56,147 bases of DNA, taken from assembly GCA_025201705.1 (NCBI GenBank), contig MU616562.1:106131-162277 (forward strand). The letters are read 5' to 3'. Below are positions 44,903 to 56,147 of this stretch, one piece after another. The position numbers and the translations under genes are program-made. The stretch comes from Dissophora ornata. Its lineage: Eukaryota > Mortierellomycota > Mortierellomycetes > Mortierellales > Mortierellaceae. Every line of letters begins with the position of its first letter. Position 1 is the stretch's first letter. The notes beneath the pieces are model-generated. The model saw only the letters and a list, made by a program, of their open reading frames with translations, had not been told where the DNA came from and did no database searches.

Positions 44903-47900
44903 CGATAGGACTAGCCATTAGTAAAATCATCCTCATTTCGAATGCATTGCGAAAGGAGCATGTGCAAATGCGAAAATTGTGTAAACTGTGCCTTGACAGA
45001 AATGCCTAAATGCTCTTGCTCATTCTTCTCTACAGCTCATACCGTCATATTCATCAGCCATTTTTCTATTTCCTCCTCTTCACCCTCCTATTTGTTGCAA
45101 AACGTGAGGGCTATTTTATATTCAATTACTAAGATTACTCAAGTTTAATCGCTGACAAGGAAAATCGAAGCAGGAGGGTATCAAAAGGACTTGGTATTTC
45201 ACTTGGAGTTGCTGCAGAAAATCGCGAAAGGACAAGGAAAACATCCTGAGCTGAATATGGGCCGGTCATCGAGGCTACCGAGGAGACAAGGAGGGTGCCA
45301 GGAACAGACTGGGCCAGTGAAGACAAGAGGCCCAGAGAAGGGCCAAGCGTTCCTCTGAATAATAGGTTTGCAAACAACAGTCGACGTGCTAGATGCGTGT
45401 AAACAACCGAGTCAGCACCTCGACACAGACGATCCCTATACTTAAAATTTCGTCAAAGTGGTGTACACACTCAAACACCTGCAAGCAGAATGTCGTGGTC
45501 ACAGCTCTACAAGAGTCGAGGCGGATATGATATCTGCCTCTTCGCACGTTCCAGCAGGGCAGGCGCGAGGCAAATGAATTGGTGTTGTAAACGTCAAGAT
45601 GCCCCCCGTGGTAATAAAGAAAAACACTCAGATCTTGTTGATAACCTGGATGATGGTCGTCACGAAGCAGCAAACGCTCTTGTTCACCAAAGTTCGAACA
45701 GTTTCGTAGGAAAAAAAACCCCCCAGACGGACATTTGCACAATTGAGTATTTACAAATAATCGAAGTCGACCGAATTTTGGGTCCAGGATGTTTTTATTA
45801 CTATACCTGATCTTGACTGCTACTCCGAGGTGTCCTTGGAACGGCGACATCGATTTTGCTACGAAGATCCAGACCTGCTTGATTAGGTTGGACCTTGTAG
45901 GCATACTCGCAGAGCTTGGAGCCGCTCAAAGATGAGTCTCTGTTACAACGATAATGTATAAAGAAACGAGCTATACTTATATACTCTCAATGGCTTGGAA
46001 ACGATGGCTTGGAAACGACGGCTTGGAAACAAACGGCATGGAGAGCAATCGGTTTTGTGCGACGTGGAAACAGAGAGGAATGAGAATCGATTCATTGAAA
46101 TTTAGGCTTTTCATGAGAAAGTGACAAATTTCGCTTCACATGCCACGCGAACTCACTATGTGGTCCCTTCGTATAAGGAATAAGGGTAATAAAGGGACTC
46201 CCATATCAAATGCAATGACATCACTTGCAATACTGGCGCGTGCCAAGCACCGCACGAGAAAAAGAGTGGCCGTGGACCATGTGGATAGGCGACAGGGGTT
46301 CGAATCTGAACGCCAGAAGTCGGAGAACTGAAGTTGGTCAACCTGCCAGCATTCAATAGACACGCACAGACCGGGCTTTATTCAATGAGTCTGTTCGCTG
46401 GCATGTGTCTAAAGCGCAGGGAGGGGTTCCATAGGAGCTGTCCGGTTGGCTGGAAAAGGAGGGGAGCGTCGTTTCGCATGGGCATGGGCAATTGCGCGAA
46501 GCGCACCTTTCGGTTCATATATAACTACTACATCTTCGGGTTCAATGGCAAAGCTCATCTATTTTCTTGAACCCTTCCATTCTCAACCCTTTCTCACTCT
46601 GAGTATTTTTTTCCTCCTTCTAAATTGCTTTCTTCGCGACGATAAAAAGCAATCACAATTCCAGGTAAATAGTTGAACATCATTGGCGTGGCTTACACCT
46701 TTGGCAGGCGGTCTCTATTGCGTCTATCGCACTTGTTTCAATCCTTATACATTACATTACATCTTGACACAAGCTCCTCGAACTCTGAAGTTTCACCCTA
46801 TTCATTCTTGATACGGATAAAATCAACAGCTTGAACATCGGTCATGATGAAAGCCATTCTACCTGCCTTCTATATGCTACTTTAGTCACTCCGTGTTCAA
46901 TGCTCGCTTACGGTTCTATTTATGCTACAGTTTTGTCTTTTCCTGGATGGGTTTCATTCTTTTAGAGTGTGAGTCATATTTGTGGGGCGTACTTTCATTT
47001 CACTGCGGCGGAAGGGTTTAATAAGAAATTAAGAGCTTGAGATGGTACCTGATATGGGGAAGTCTTGGCCGGAAATGAAATGAAAGAATCAGCAAACGTG
47101 CTTCCACGAGGAGAGGCGCATACACCAATTAGGAAAAGATGGGTATATCTGAGCTAGTGCCCATTGATCATGTGTGTTTAAAATGTTGTAAATACAATAA
47201 GTGGATGAGGACTGGAACAACATGTGCGGAGAGAGCGGTCATTCGTACAATGTCTTGTGCTCGCGCAAACATTGGATATCGCGGCGTGAACACCCACCGG
47301 ATCGATATGAAAGATAGAGTCATGGGGTTTATGGCGCGTTCGTCGTGGGATCGCTATTGGGGTAGAGATTTCTAAAACGAAGACTGTATGCATGCATGAT
47401 AGCCTAATCAGAGACACTTTGTAAAACGGCAATATGCAGGTCCATTCATTCCCCTCACCCCCTGTTTGCAGTTTCTACCCCTGGATTTATTTCGTTTTCC
47501 CCTGTCGCATTTCGCCCAGAAAATTTTCCATCGATCCGAAACCGTTGTGTCCTTCGCCACCTTCCATGACAAATGTTATATAATATGGGCAAGGTCAATG
47601 CTCCCCCTCCTTTTTTCCCAAGTCAACCCCCATGTGTGCTCACATTCTTGAGACAGTTCATGTTTCCATGGATATATATAAACGCGAGGGATGCAAGATG
47701 GAGAGGCTGGAACCCGGTTATTACCATGATTGAAAATAATGGAGCCGGGGGGTGAGGCTAAGAATACATAATGGATGTGCATATTGCATATGCAGAGCAG
47801 GGGTGAAAAGAGGCGAGGTCGGGCATATAGGGTATGTTGCATTGGCGGATATCATAGGTAGCAATAGAGAGGCGATACTGTTCAGAGCTGAGCATATACA

Positions 47901-49256
47901 ATGTGAGAAAGAAGCACACGAAAGAGGCATCATTGGGTCCAACATGGTCATAGTAAGCGGTGGAGGGTGCAATCGAAGACAGGTGTATAAAAGAAAACGC
48001 AGAACAAGGAGGGGTTGAAGAGTTTTGCCCTTGGTTTCGTTCGCTAGAAGTTTATCAATCTTCTACACTCTGTCCTTTCCCCCTTCTCTCCCCCGCTCCC
48101 CTTTTTCAAGAGCATTCACCATCCCTGCAGGCGCTCTCTTTGGCATAGACCTCCGCAATCGCTAGCACCCCTCTGCATTGTATATAGTTCCCCCCATCGC
48201 ATCACATTTCGCGCCGAAAACAATCTTTCAATCCACTTGTTCACAGCAGCCATTCTATCCTTTGTGCCCTCAACATCCTGAATCAAAGAAACAGGGTACC
48301 ACAGCAACAGCAGCAGCAACAAACACGTCTGTGCGCCAATCTTTTGTGAATCAGTGCGTCTCTCGTTCAATATCTGTTCCTGAAAAACGGTTTCAGGCAG
48401 CGTCGCGTCGCGTCGTTGTGTCTCAGAGACGAGTTGCTAGAGAGAATTAACCGCATTTCCGTTTCCGTTGTTTTCTTCTTTTGCTTTATCAATGCGCAGA
48501 CGCATTGTAACACGACAGTGAACTACATCGAAACAGCTCTCTCCACAATCAAGAGGGCCTTCTTTGCATCGTATCTTTCCTTTCTTGGACAATCTTACCA
48601 GCAAGAAAGAGATCATCAACCATTAATTGGCCCAGAAGTTCAGGTACCGTTCATGTGCACGTCTCTCTCTTTCTTGGTCCTTCGTTGGAGTATAAACATA
48701 CACTTCCGTCATACTGCCGCCGTGGCAGAAGTGTAAAAAGGAAAGGCGAAATGGAAACAAGAGAGCACCACCTGCCTGTCCAAAACAAAAGGAGAGCCCC
48801 GTCCTCTTACACTCTCTCGCTCTGGCACTCTCGTCTCATGCTCTTGCTCATATTGTTGCTCAAGTTATTAATAATATCGACTCCAAACCCACTGCCGGTT
48901 GCCGCTCTTCTAGACCATCCATCTGAATAGACTGTACATATCCTCAGATATCAGCTGGCTGTCGTGCGACATTGCCTCCTTTGCTCGTAAATTAGCTGAG
49001 GTTTTGATCTCAGCAGCGCCGACTGTCTCCATCATCTGCTCGCGCCCCCAGTAGGTTTACTTTGTCATATTGCCTGGTCCTGGTCATCCGCAGGCTTTCA
49101 GGTCATCATTTGTTTTTGTTTTCATTTCTGGCGCATATTTTTTCCTCGTGCAGTGGCACATCGACTAAAGAGGTTGCCGTTGCCGCCGTGTCTTGCGCCA
49201 GCAACAGTTTCACCACCCCCCTCATTCCCCATTTCTCTCTTCCATCCTTCTTCCAT

Positions 49257-49480
49257 TTGTAACGACCCCACTTCCATCTCTTCCCCTCATTCCTTTTTTA
49301 TTGTAACGACCCACCCTCCTTCCCCGCATCACTTTACGACAACGACTTTATTCATTCCCAGTAACGACCCCATCCATCCTTGAACAGGAACACGACGATC
49401 CACTTTAACGACCTAACGACATTCAACCCCACGAACATTCATTCAATAACCAAAAGATTCAGAAAAACGTTACGAACGAC
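49257..49480 (+). promoter_or_regulatory. Cluster of TAACGAC(C) motifs
   Basis: TAACGAC occurs at about 49259, 49303, 49362, 49406 and 49414, with related ACGAC/ACGAACGACC copies at 49335-49345 and 49471-49480. At least five exact heptamers in 220 bp is far above chance. AAC-core sites are typical of Myb-like factors, but the factor is unknown. The cluster is 1.6-1.9 kb before the CEP120-like gene. Confidence 0.4.
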
Positions 49481-50786
49481 CGATTCGAGTCCCTTTTATA
49501 CATTTCCGTCCCGCCAACAAACGCCCACACCTGCATTACCTTGCGCCTCCTTCCCGTCTTCCCGCTAAACGACCAGCCTGCACTCTCCACCTCCACGGCC
49601 CGAACATAAACAGAAAAAGATACCGCCACTCTCCCACCGTTGACGCCTCTTTTTCTCACTGCCACGGACCAACAGTAAGTTTATTACGGTATCCTCCCCT
49701 CGTTCTTCCCATCCTTTCCAGCCTTCTGTGTTTTCTCAATCCTCTGACTATCCACACTGTCCACCATCACCTGCACCTCTCACAAACCAACACATGCGCT
49801 GGGCTTTCATCATCAACGCCATAATCACCGCCATCATCCCCATCGCCATGCATGCTCTGTGTGTATACTCAGCTCCAAATGCACGTTATTCCCGTGCGGA
49901 ACCATTTTTTTGCGCTTTCATGCCCAACCCAATGCCTTGGGTCTCAGCAAATCATGCATGCGCTACTCTACCTTTCTTCAGTCTCCCACCCTCCTACCTC
50001 AGCCTCTCTGAGCTCCGCCGCCGTCTTCCTCCTGACGGCATCCATGGCCATGGGTGTCGCTCACAGATCTGAAGAATTTTCTTTTGAATGCCCTTCACAT
50101 CCCGCTTACCGCGGAACTCTCCCTAACCTTACACGCAACCTTGCTCGCATCAATTGTCCCTTTCCCATCCCCTTTCCACCCTTTACATGTCCTCGCTTGT
50201 CGCGATCTCACAGCTTTGGAAAAGTCACGCTTTCTTTGTTTTTATGCATGCCATCCTTTTTTGTCCATTGCGATGACTCTTGCTGCATGCGCGCTGCTTT
50301 TTTCCGAGGGCATTCTCCCCTTGAGGAGAAAAAAATAAATAAAAGACGGGACTTGTGTAGCAATCGCATGTTACATACGGGCAGAAACACTGACAGATAA
50401 GGCATCGAGCTGTTCGTACCACGTGGAGGTCAGAAGAGTTCTGGTGTCTGTCCGTCTGTCTCGATCCTGCGGTTGATTCCATGTACCAGGCCATGAATCG
50501 AGGCGTCGCGATCCGCCATGGGCAATTGCAAAGCGGCATGGCACTCCACGCCTTGCATATGCTCGCGCTATCCCCCATATGACCCCCCCCCCGTTATCCA
50601 TTCTTCCCGTGTCTCTTCATGGTACCATGTACCATCGCGTCCATGCACCATTACACACCCCCCACACTCTTCCGCTAATCACACCTGCCCCACCCCCCAC
50701 TCCACCATCCTCGATCTTGTTCCTTCTTCCTTTCTCTTTCATCATTTGTTCATTCTAATCCCTACCTACCCTGTATTTTATTTTTC

Positions 50787-50825
50787 CTAATCTAATCTAA
50801 TCTACTCATCTAATATCTAATCTAT
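50787..50825 (+). repeat. TAATC/TAATATC short tandem repeat
   Basis: Several TCTAA units in a row within the pyrimidine-rich region before the CEP120-like gene. Confidence 0.8.
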
Positions 50826-51117
50826 TTTCTTGTCCCCACTCCTTCCCTCACAATCCCTGTCTCCTAACCCTCGCACTCTTCCTCCACTCCTCCTCACCAT
50901 ATCATTCCACCCATTCCTACCTATCCTCCCCTCCTCCCTCCACCCCTCCACACTGCTGTATCGCACCACCTCAGATTTCTCTCGCTCTCGACCCATCTAC
51001 AGCTCCATTCACACGCGTTAACGCACCATTGAGGGATATTCCTCGCCTCATTTCCAGCCAGTCTCGCTACGTGACCCTGCCCTCCCAGTCTTTCGATATC
51101 CGCCAGCAGAACCGAGG

Positions 51118-54100
51118 ATGAGCAGCCCTACGCCGAGATATACCATTCTGGTGACCATTGTTGAAGGTGAGTTAAACAAAGCAAGCGGCCATATGGGCGC
51201 ATTTCCTCACTATCGGAATTGGGTTTTCTCCCGTCCTATTGTTTCTTCTCCGCTCCAGTCTTCATCCGGCCAGTCTCCTTCCTTTCCCTGCCGAATTGCC
51301 TTTTCCTATTTTGTTTGTCCAAAACGCGTTTGTTGTGGGCGTTTTTTTATATTGTTGTTCCATGGAATGGATGCACCCTCAGAAACAAAAACAACAACAA
51401 AATGATAAAAATGACAGCCGAGCAATCGGCTCCAACCGGCAACCTGCGTTAATATCTAACGGTACTACCCCATGCTTTATTATCATTCAATTCCGTGCAT
51501 TCCACCTCACATCCGCATCTTATCTTTCTGTTCTGGCGTCTTTCATCCCTCTTGCTCTTTGTGTTCCCACACCATCTTTTTTGTTCTTTTTGATTCCCCA
51601 AAGAAAACAAAACACATTATTGGCCAATCCTTGAGAAGCATGGTTCAATACTGAATGAGGGAGATGGGAAAAGGGAGACGAGGGGAGGTGGAGAGAGGAG
51701 GGGGGTGAGGGTGAGGGCATGGGGGTATGGGAGGTGTAGTGTTTGAAAAGGATTACACAGTGGGGTTGATTTTTCGGAAATTCACAAAACTCACAAAACT
51801 TGCATGCGGGCCGATGTACAAGATCGCGGCCTCCCACTCCCGTTGGGGGCATGCATTGGCAAAGAGGCGAGTCGTTTTGTTTACATCTTTTTTGGGCGAC
51901 AAAGAGGAAATTTTTTTTGGGACGAACGCACCGCCGCCATAATTCAAGGCCAAAAAAGGCCAAACAATCAACAAAAACGGAGGTTGCAGCGAGGCACACC
52001 AAAGAAAAAACCACAATAACAACAGGGAAAAAAAGGGCGACAAAGCGTTCCTGCGTTAGTGAGATGAGATCTAGATGAATTAACTGTAAAAGAAGAGCAA
52101 AATGTCCTGGTTGTCGTTGCCCCTGGCACACACGTTGATCAAGGCACGGCAACGCGTTCATAAAAAGATGCCGCTCTCGAGAGCACGCATATTCCCATGC
52201 CCCGCACGGTTGCCATTGCATCGGAGGCGGTGCTTTGACCGTTATTCATTTTGATATCAACGAGCCTTGACTGACCAATCATCCTCTTGTCTCGTGCACA
52301 CATCTCTAGGTCGCTACTTTCTAAGAGACCCCGACTGCCAGCTCCTGGTCCAGTGTCAGTTCAATGACGCTCTCTTCATTGAGAACCCAGAGACCAACAG
52401 CCACTCGTACCCAGAGGTCCTCAGCACCGACCCCGTCGAGCAGACCCCGTACCCGATCTGGGACACCGAGCTTGCCTGGGACCTCGATGCCGAGGTCCTC
52501 GATATTCTCCGCATTGAGCGCGCTTCCTTGAAGCTCAACTGCTTCTCGATCAACCAAAAGACGAATGAAGAAGAGTCTCTCGGTCACGTCATACTCGACT
52601 TGTCCTCAGCTTTTGAGCCCGAGTCCGTGGACGAACAATGGACTTCATTGACCGGCTCTACCTCCGCGGGATTCCGTGGTCTTCAGCCTGAGCTCAAGAT
52701 TGCCTTCACGATTGACGATGGCATCTCAGAGGCAACTCCAACGATCGAGAACCTCCTCACCAGCATCGAGTCCTCTTCCAGCTCTGAAGAAGTCGAGCAC
52801 TCGGAACAGCACCAAGCACGTTACAACAAGGCCCACGCTGCTATGCTTCAAGGTCTCGAGGAGGAAGATGAGCCAGAAGACCAATACGAGGACGACGATC
52901 AAGACGCACATGTGCCCTCTGTTGGTGACAGGTCCTTTTACCACTCCAGAGACGATCCTGATACCGACGTGCCTGAATTCGATACGGACGAGCACATGCA
53001 GACAGATATCCCTGTCGACATTGGCGAAGCAATGATCCCCACTGAGGTCAACGACAAAGGTTTTCTCCAACTCGGTCTCGGAAGAGATTTCTTCATCTTC
53101 ACAATCACCATCCTGACGACCCGGAATATTGAGAGTCTTGTCGAGCGTTATGCTACTTCTCAGGACAAGGATATTGACGCTGTTGAGCAGGGACTCTACC
53201 TGTACTACAGCTTCTTGGGGAACAACGTTGCTACTCAGCCCCTGAGCAGTGCTGCCGAGTCCGGTGCCCCAATTGAGGAGATTGCTCTCAGACTCAAGTC
53301 CTCGATGGAGTCGATGTATCAGCATTTCCGAGACGGAGAGGAGCTCGTGATTAATCTCTGCCATGGGTCCAACCTCATCGGTACCGCTACGATCCCCTTG
53401 GCTGTCATTTTGCTACACGGAACCGCCAATCTGTTTCATGCCGGTCCTCAGTTTTACCCTTTCCAATCCGCCGTTGGCTCAAGCGAGATGGGATCTAAGC
53501 AATCGCCTTCCGAGGTTGCCTTCATCCAAGTCTCCATGCATGTCACTCGAGACCTGAACACACTCTCTGTCCCTAGCACGCCGGCGATCCGTCGCTCCTC
53601 CCAAGGTGCGGCCTCAAGGAGAGCAACAAGACCTTCAGCGATTGAGGTGGAAATGTCCCGAAATGTCAACTCTTCCAATTCGTCCCGTTCACCGCGTCGA
53701 CACGACTACAAGTTTTCGATTGAGCTCAGCTCGTTCAAGTCGCTTTCCCGCAACTTGCACAACGTCTCTTTGCGGTACAACTACAGGCCCTTCGGTCCAA
53801 AGTCTACACAACCACCCGTCAACGTCTCTCGTCTGGTCCCTACACCACTGCCTGATGCTTGCCGCACGTTCCAGTTGTGCCAAACACCCGAGGCCCTTCG
53901 CAATCAGCTCAAGACGCCTCTGGTTGTCGAGGTTTGGAGCCAGAACGCAGAGACCCATCAGAACGTATTGCACGCCTCGGGTCAGATTCACCTGATTGAT
54001 ATTTTGAACGAAGGAACTACCCCAACCTCTGAAGGCCATATCCAACGTCTTCAGTCAGGTTTTGTGGTCGTTCTTGAGGGCGGAAGCAATCCCGTGGGTG

Positions 54101-56073
54101 AGATTCAGTTTGCATGCTCCTTGGAGGACTTGGGCGAGTACTTTGACAGTCAACAGAGCGAGATTCTTTCAACAACGCCTGTGCATTCGATGGAGCTCCA
54201 CCACCGCCACTCCAGGGGCATCTCGGATGACCTGGCTAGCAGTGGACCCGAGCCCCAGTTCGGCTTCCATCCCAGAGGCAACAACTACGAAGTTGTCTCT
54301 TCCGAGCAGGATGATGAGCGTTCCTTGAGACAGCAGCATTCCGTCTCCCATTTTGCAGAGGGCTACAGCGACCAAGATCGTATGGAGACGTCATCCGTTC
54401 CAGGACGAAACAGTCAAAGACCCACCTCTGTCCGTCTCTCCCAAGTCCGCCACCTTTCTCAAGCACACCAAAACAGCCATCCTCACCACCATCATCCCTA
54501 CGGCAAGCCATCAAGCCCATCTGGCAAGTCTGACCCACCTATGGATTACCAAATGGCTCTGAAGCAGCAGCTTGCCAAGCAGGTCGAGTTGAACCGTCAG
54601 GTCGAGTACGATCTTCTCCGTCGCTCGCCCATCTCGAGTCTGCCTCATTCCCTTCAGCAAACCCTCCAGTCTGATAAGTCGACTCGTCCCGGAACGACCC
54701 TTGACATGCTGGATATTAAGGACGAGGATATGAGTGCACAGCAGGCCAAGCAGAAGATGAGGGATCTGAAGGCTCTGGATTACCAGGTTCAGAAGCAGCT
54801 GATTGCCCTCGAGTTCCGTGAGCGTAAGTTGTTGCGTGCCGAGGAAGCCCTCCAACGCCAACAGACCAACTTTCAGAAGGTGCTCGATCGCCACGGATAC
54901 TCCCAGGGCGCTTTCCAGCATCCCGACCAGCCCTTCACCATTCAGCCAGCGTCATCCGTGAACGTTAACGGTAGCGGTCCACAGCCAATCGTGGCCAGCA
55001 ACCCGAGCCCGCAGGATTTCTTTTTGCTGCAGGACCGATTCCGTGCCCTTCAGAGACAGAACCAGTTGATGGAGGCCGAGTTCAACCAGTACCGTCAGGA
55101 GCATCCTGCTCATATCAACATGACCAGCGTCAACGCTCTGCACCAGACGATCGTGGAACTCGAGTCGACGAACAGCAAGTTGATGAACGATGTGACGTTT
55201 GCCAACAACTACAAGGAGCATTACAAGGCTCTTTGGACCCATTCCCTGCAGGAGATTGCTTCAATGCGTCAGGATCTTCAGATGGGAATGGAGATCAAGA
55301 TGATGCAGCAGTTTAACGAGGTCGACCAGTTGAAGCTCATGGGCATGACTCGTGCCGAAGCCGATCACGGTCAAGACCGCATTATCCTTAGAGGCATCAA
55401 GACCGAGCTCGAGATGTTGCAGCATCAGATGCAGCCCCTGTTCCCTGACGATGATATGTCGTGGGAGCAACCGCACCACGAGGTTCCAGTGCGTGGAGCG
55501 GGACGCCGCCATCCCGGCGATCGGGACGATGAGGGCGATGATGAGGACACGGATGACCGCAGCCAATACGGTCGCCGTGGTCAGCAGCAACAGCAGTATT
55601 CCTTTGGACAGAACCAGCAGCAGCAGCAAAGACAGCAACAGTCTCAGCAGCAAGAGCAACAGCAGCAGCACTACCGCGGAGGTCAGCAGCAGTTTGGAGC
55701 GACGAAGAGTTCCGGTTACGAGCCCTTCCCAACTTCAACTCAGAGCGGCGGAGGCAACGGTGGCAAGTTTCAGGGGAGTTTAGACTCCCTGATGGAAGGC
55801 ACGAGCACCAGCAGCAACAACAACACGAATGTCAACAATATGAGCATGAGCCGGTATTCGCAGGCGAACCTGGCCAACTCCAGTCTTCAGGAGGACGACG
55901 ATGAGGAGCATGAGGACACGTTGGTCGATAGCAATATGTTGCGATCGATGGGCGGACATGGCCAGTCCCAATTTAGCCACAATGCCCAGCAACAGCAACA
56001 GCAGCAAGGCAGCAAGTACCATGGCAGCTCGATGATGGCACCTTTCGGTAACACTCAAAGCATTCACTCTTAA
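51118..56073 (+). CDS. CEP120-family protein (three C2-like domains plus coiled coil)
   Basis: Exon 1 is 51118-51166 (17 codons) and exon 2 is 52310-56073; the 1143-nt intron is GTGAGT...CTCTAG, phase 1. Total 1270 residues. The join gives ILVTIVEGRYFLRDPDCQLL, which matches the first beta-strands of CEP120's N-terminal C2 domain. C2-A is residues ~6-150 (DPVEQTPYPIWDTELAW, LKLNCFSI, GHVILDLSS). C2-B is ~265-440 (FIFTITILTTRNIE, LYYSFLGNNV, INLCHGSNLIGTATIPL), characteristic of the DUF3668/CEP120 region. C2-C is ~480-630 (YKFSIELSSFKSL, LRYNYRPFG, PLVVEVWSQ, ASGQIHLIDIL). A coiled coil follows (~760-1060), then a Gln-rich disordered end. Human CEP120 (986 residues) acts in centriole elongation and cilium assembly. 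Here the longer length comes from acidic and Gln/His/Ser-rich inserts. Function in this fungus is unknown; a spindle-pole role is a guess. Confidence 0.85.
51167..52309 (+). other. 1143-nt first intron of the CEP120-like gene
   Basis: Six to ten times longer than the other introns in the window (75-189 nt). Splice signals are good (GTGAGT; TTGACTGACC then CTCTAG). Inside are AT-rich and purine-rich tracts (51660-51730 is G/A-rich) but no supported gene on either strand. Confidence 0.7.
55584..55690 (+). repeat. CAG/CAA poly-Gln coding repeat
   Basis: CAGCAG/CAACAG runs encode broken poly-Gln near the C-terminus of the CEP120-like protein; a second run lies at 55988-56008. Confidence 0.9.
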
Positions 56074-56147
56074 AGTGGGTCCCACATACACCCAACTTTG
56101 CTCATGACCTAGAAAAGAAAAAAAAAAAAAAGTCGTTTCGATAGTTT

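Larger units (their letters stand above)
44903..51117. other. 6.2-kb gene-poor stretch
   Basis: No supportable gene. Open frames at 45389-45904 (minus), 45490-45810 (plus) and 47139-47375 (plus) have no domain, and the first two overlap; they may be relic coding DNA. 45135-45377 minus has a Ser/Leu-rich frame only. From about 48000 on, the plus strand is CT-rich, rising to almost pure pyrimidine with runs of C at 50580-50950, typical of a long promoter/leader for the gene starting at 51118. A cluster of TAACGACC motifs lies at 49257-49480. Confidence 0.5.

Noticed and set aside
45389..45904. 171-codon minus-strand frame
   Set aside because: No recognisable domain, overlaps a plus-strand frame of similar quality; at most relic DNA, so not listed as a gene.
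46270..46330. tRNA-like patch with GGTTCGAATC
   Set aside because: The bases flanking the T-loop-like sequence do not form a five-pair stem on either strand, and no acceptor or anticodon stem can be built around it.
47139..47375. 78-codon plus-strand frame with paired cysteines
   Set aside because: Too short, no leader signals and no family resemblance.
1..56147. CRISPR arrays, operons, bacterial insertion sequences, rRNA
   Set aside because: None seen. The many spliceosomal introns and eukaryote-specific families show that this is nuclear fungal DNA, and the repeats present are short tandem repeats without spacers.

Overview
The window is nuclear DNA of a filamentous, early-diverging fungus, most probably a Mortierella-type fungus (Mortierellomycota). 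This is inferred from: genes cut by many short introns (about 75-190 nt, nearly all GT...YAG, with one GC-AG); CT-rich leaders; a division I chitin synthase; an F-box/LRR gene of the kind that is heavily expanded in these fungi; a NACHT/pentapeptide/WD40 NLR-like gene; a Crinkler-type gene; and Helitron remains. No similarity search could be run, so the genus is not certain. All splice sites below were placed by eye from reading-frame phase, GT/AG signals and family alignment.

Layout. 0-2.1 kb: 3' part of an acidic AT-hook nuclear protein (+). 2.2-5.7 kb: mitochondrial leucyl-tRNA synthetase (-, 5 exons). 5.9-10.7 kb: a 1540-residue RGS-domain protein (-, 2 exons) whose disordered tail carries six copies of a K-L-x-x-F-F-G-like motif. 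11.3-12.1 kb: a small gene with a ubiquitin/RBD-like fold (-). 13.0-16.1 kb: SEC18/NSF (-, 7 exons). 17.3-17.8 kb: a decayed coding remnant. 18.1-18.6 kb: a small membrane protein (+). 20.1-20.6 kb: a Cys-rich, GPI-anchor-like protein (-). 23.9-25.1 kb: a FAM72-family protein with a Gln-rich N-terminal extension (+, 3 exons). 28.0-30.7 kb: chitin synthase (+). 31.1-32.6 kb: F-box/LRR protein (+). 33.1-39.0 kb: NLR-like NACHT-pentapeptide-WD40 protein (-, at least 3 exons). 41.0-44.9 kb: a graveyard holding a truncated second copy of the NLR gene's 3' end, a broken PIF1/Helitron helicase and a broken Crinkler-type NTPase. 44.9-51.1 kb: gene-poor. 51.1-56.1 kb: a CEP120-family protein (+), three C2-like domains plus a coiled coil, split by a 1.14-kb first intron.

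How it fits together. The outer parts are mostly housekeeping genes (tRNA charging, vesicle fusion, cell-wall synthesis, G-protein control). The 31-45 kb block is accessory: immune-type and F-box repeat proteins, an effector-type gene and a transposon-type helicase, with decay confined to this block. The most unexpected genes are CEP120 (a centriole/cilium family, here in what looks like a non-flagellated fungus), FAM72, and the RGS protein with its repeated uncharacterised motif.
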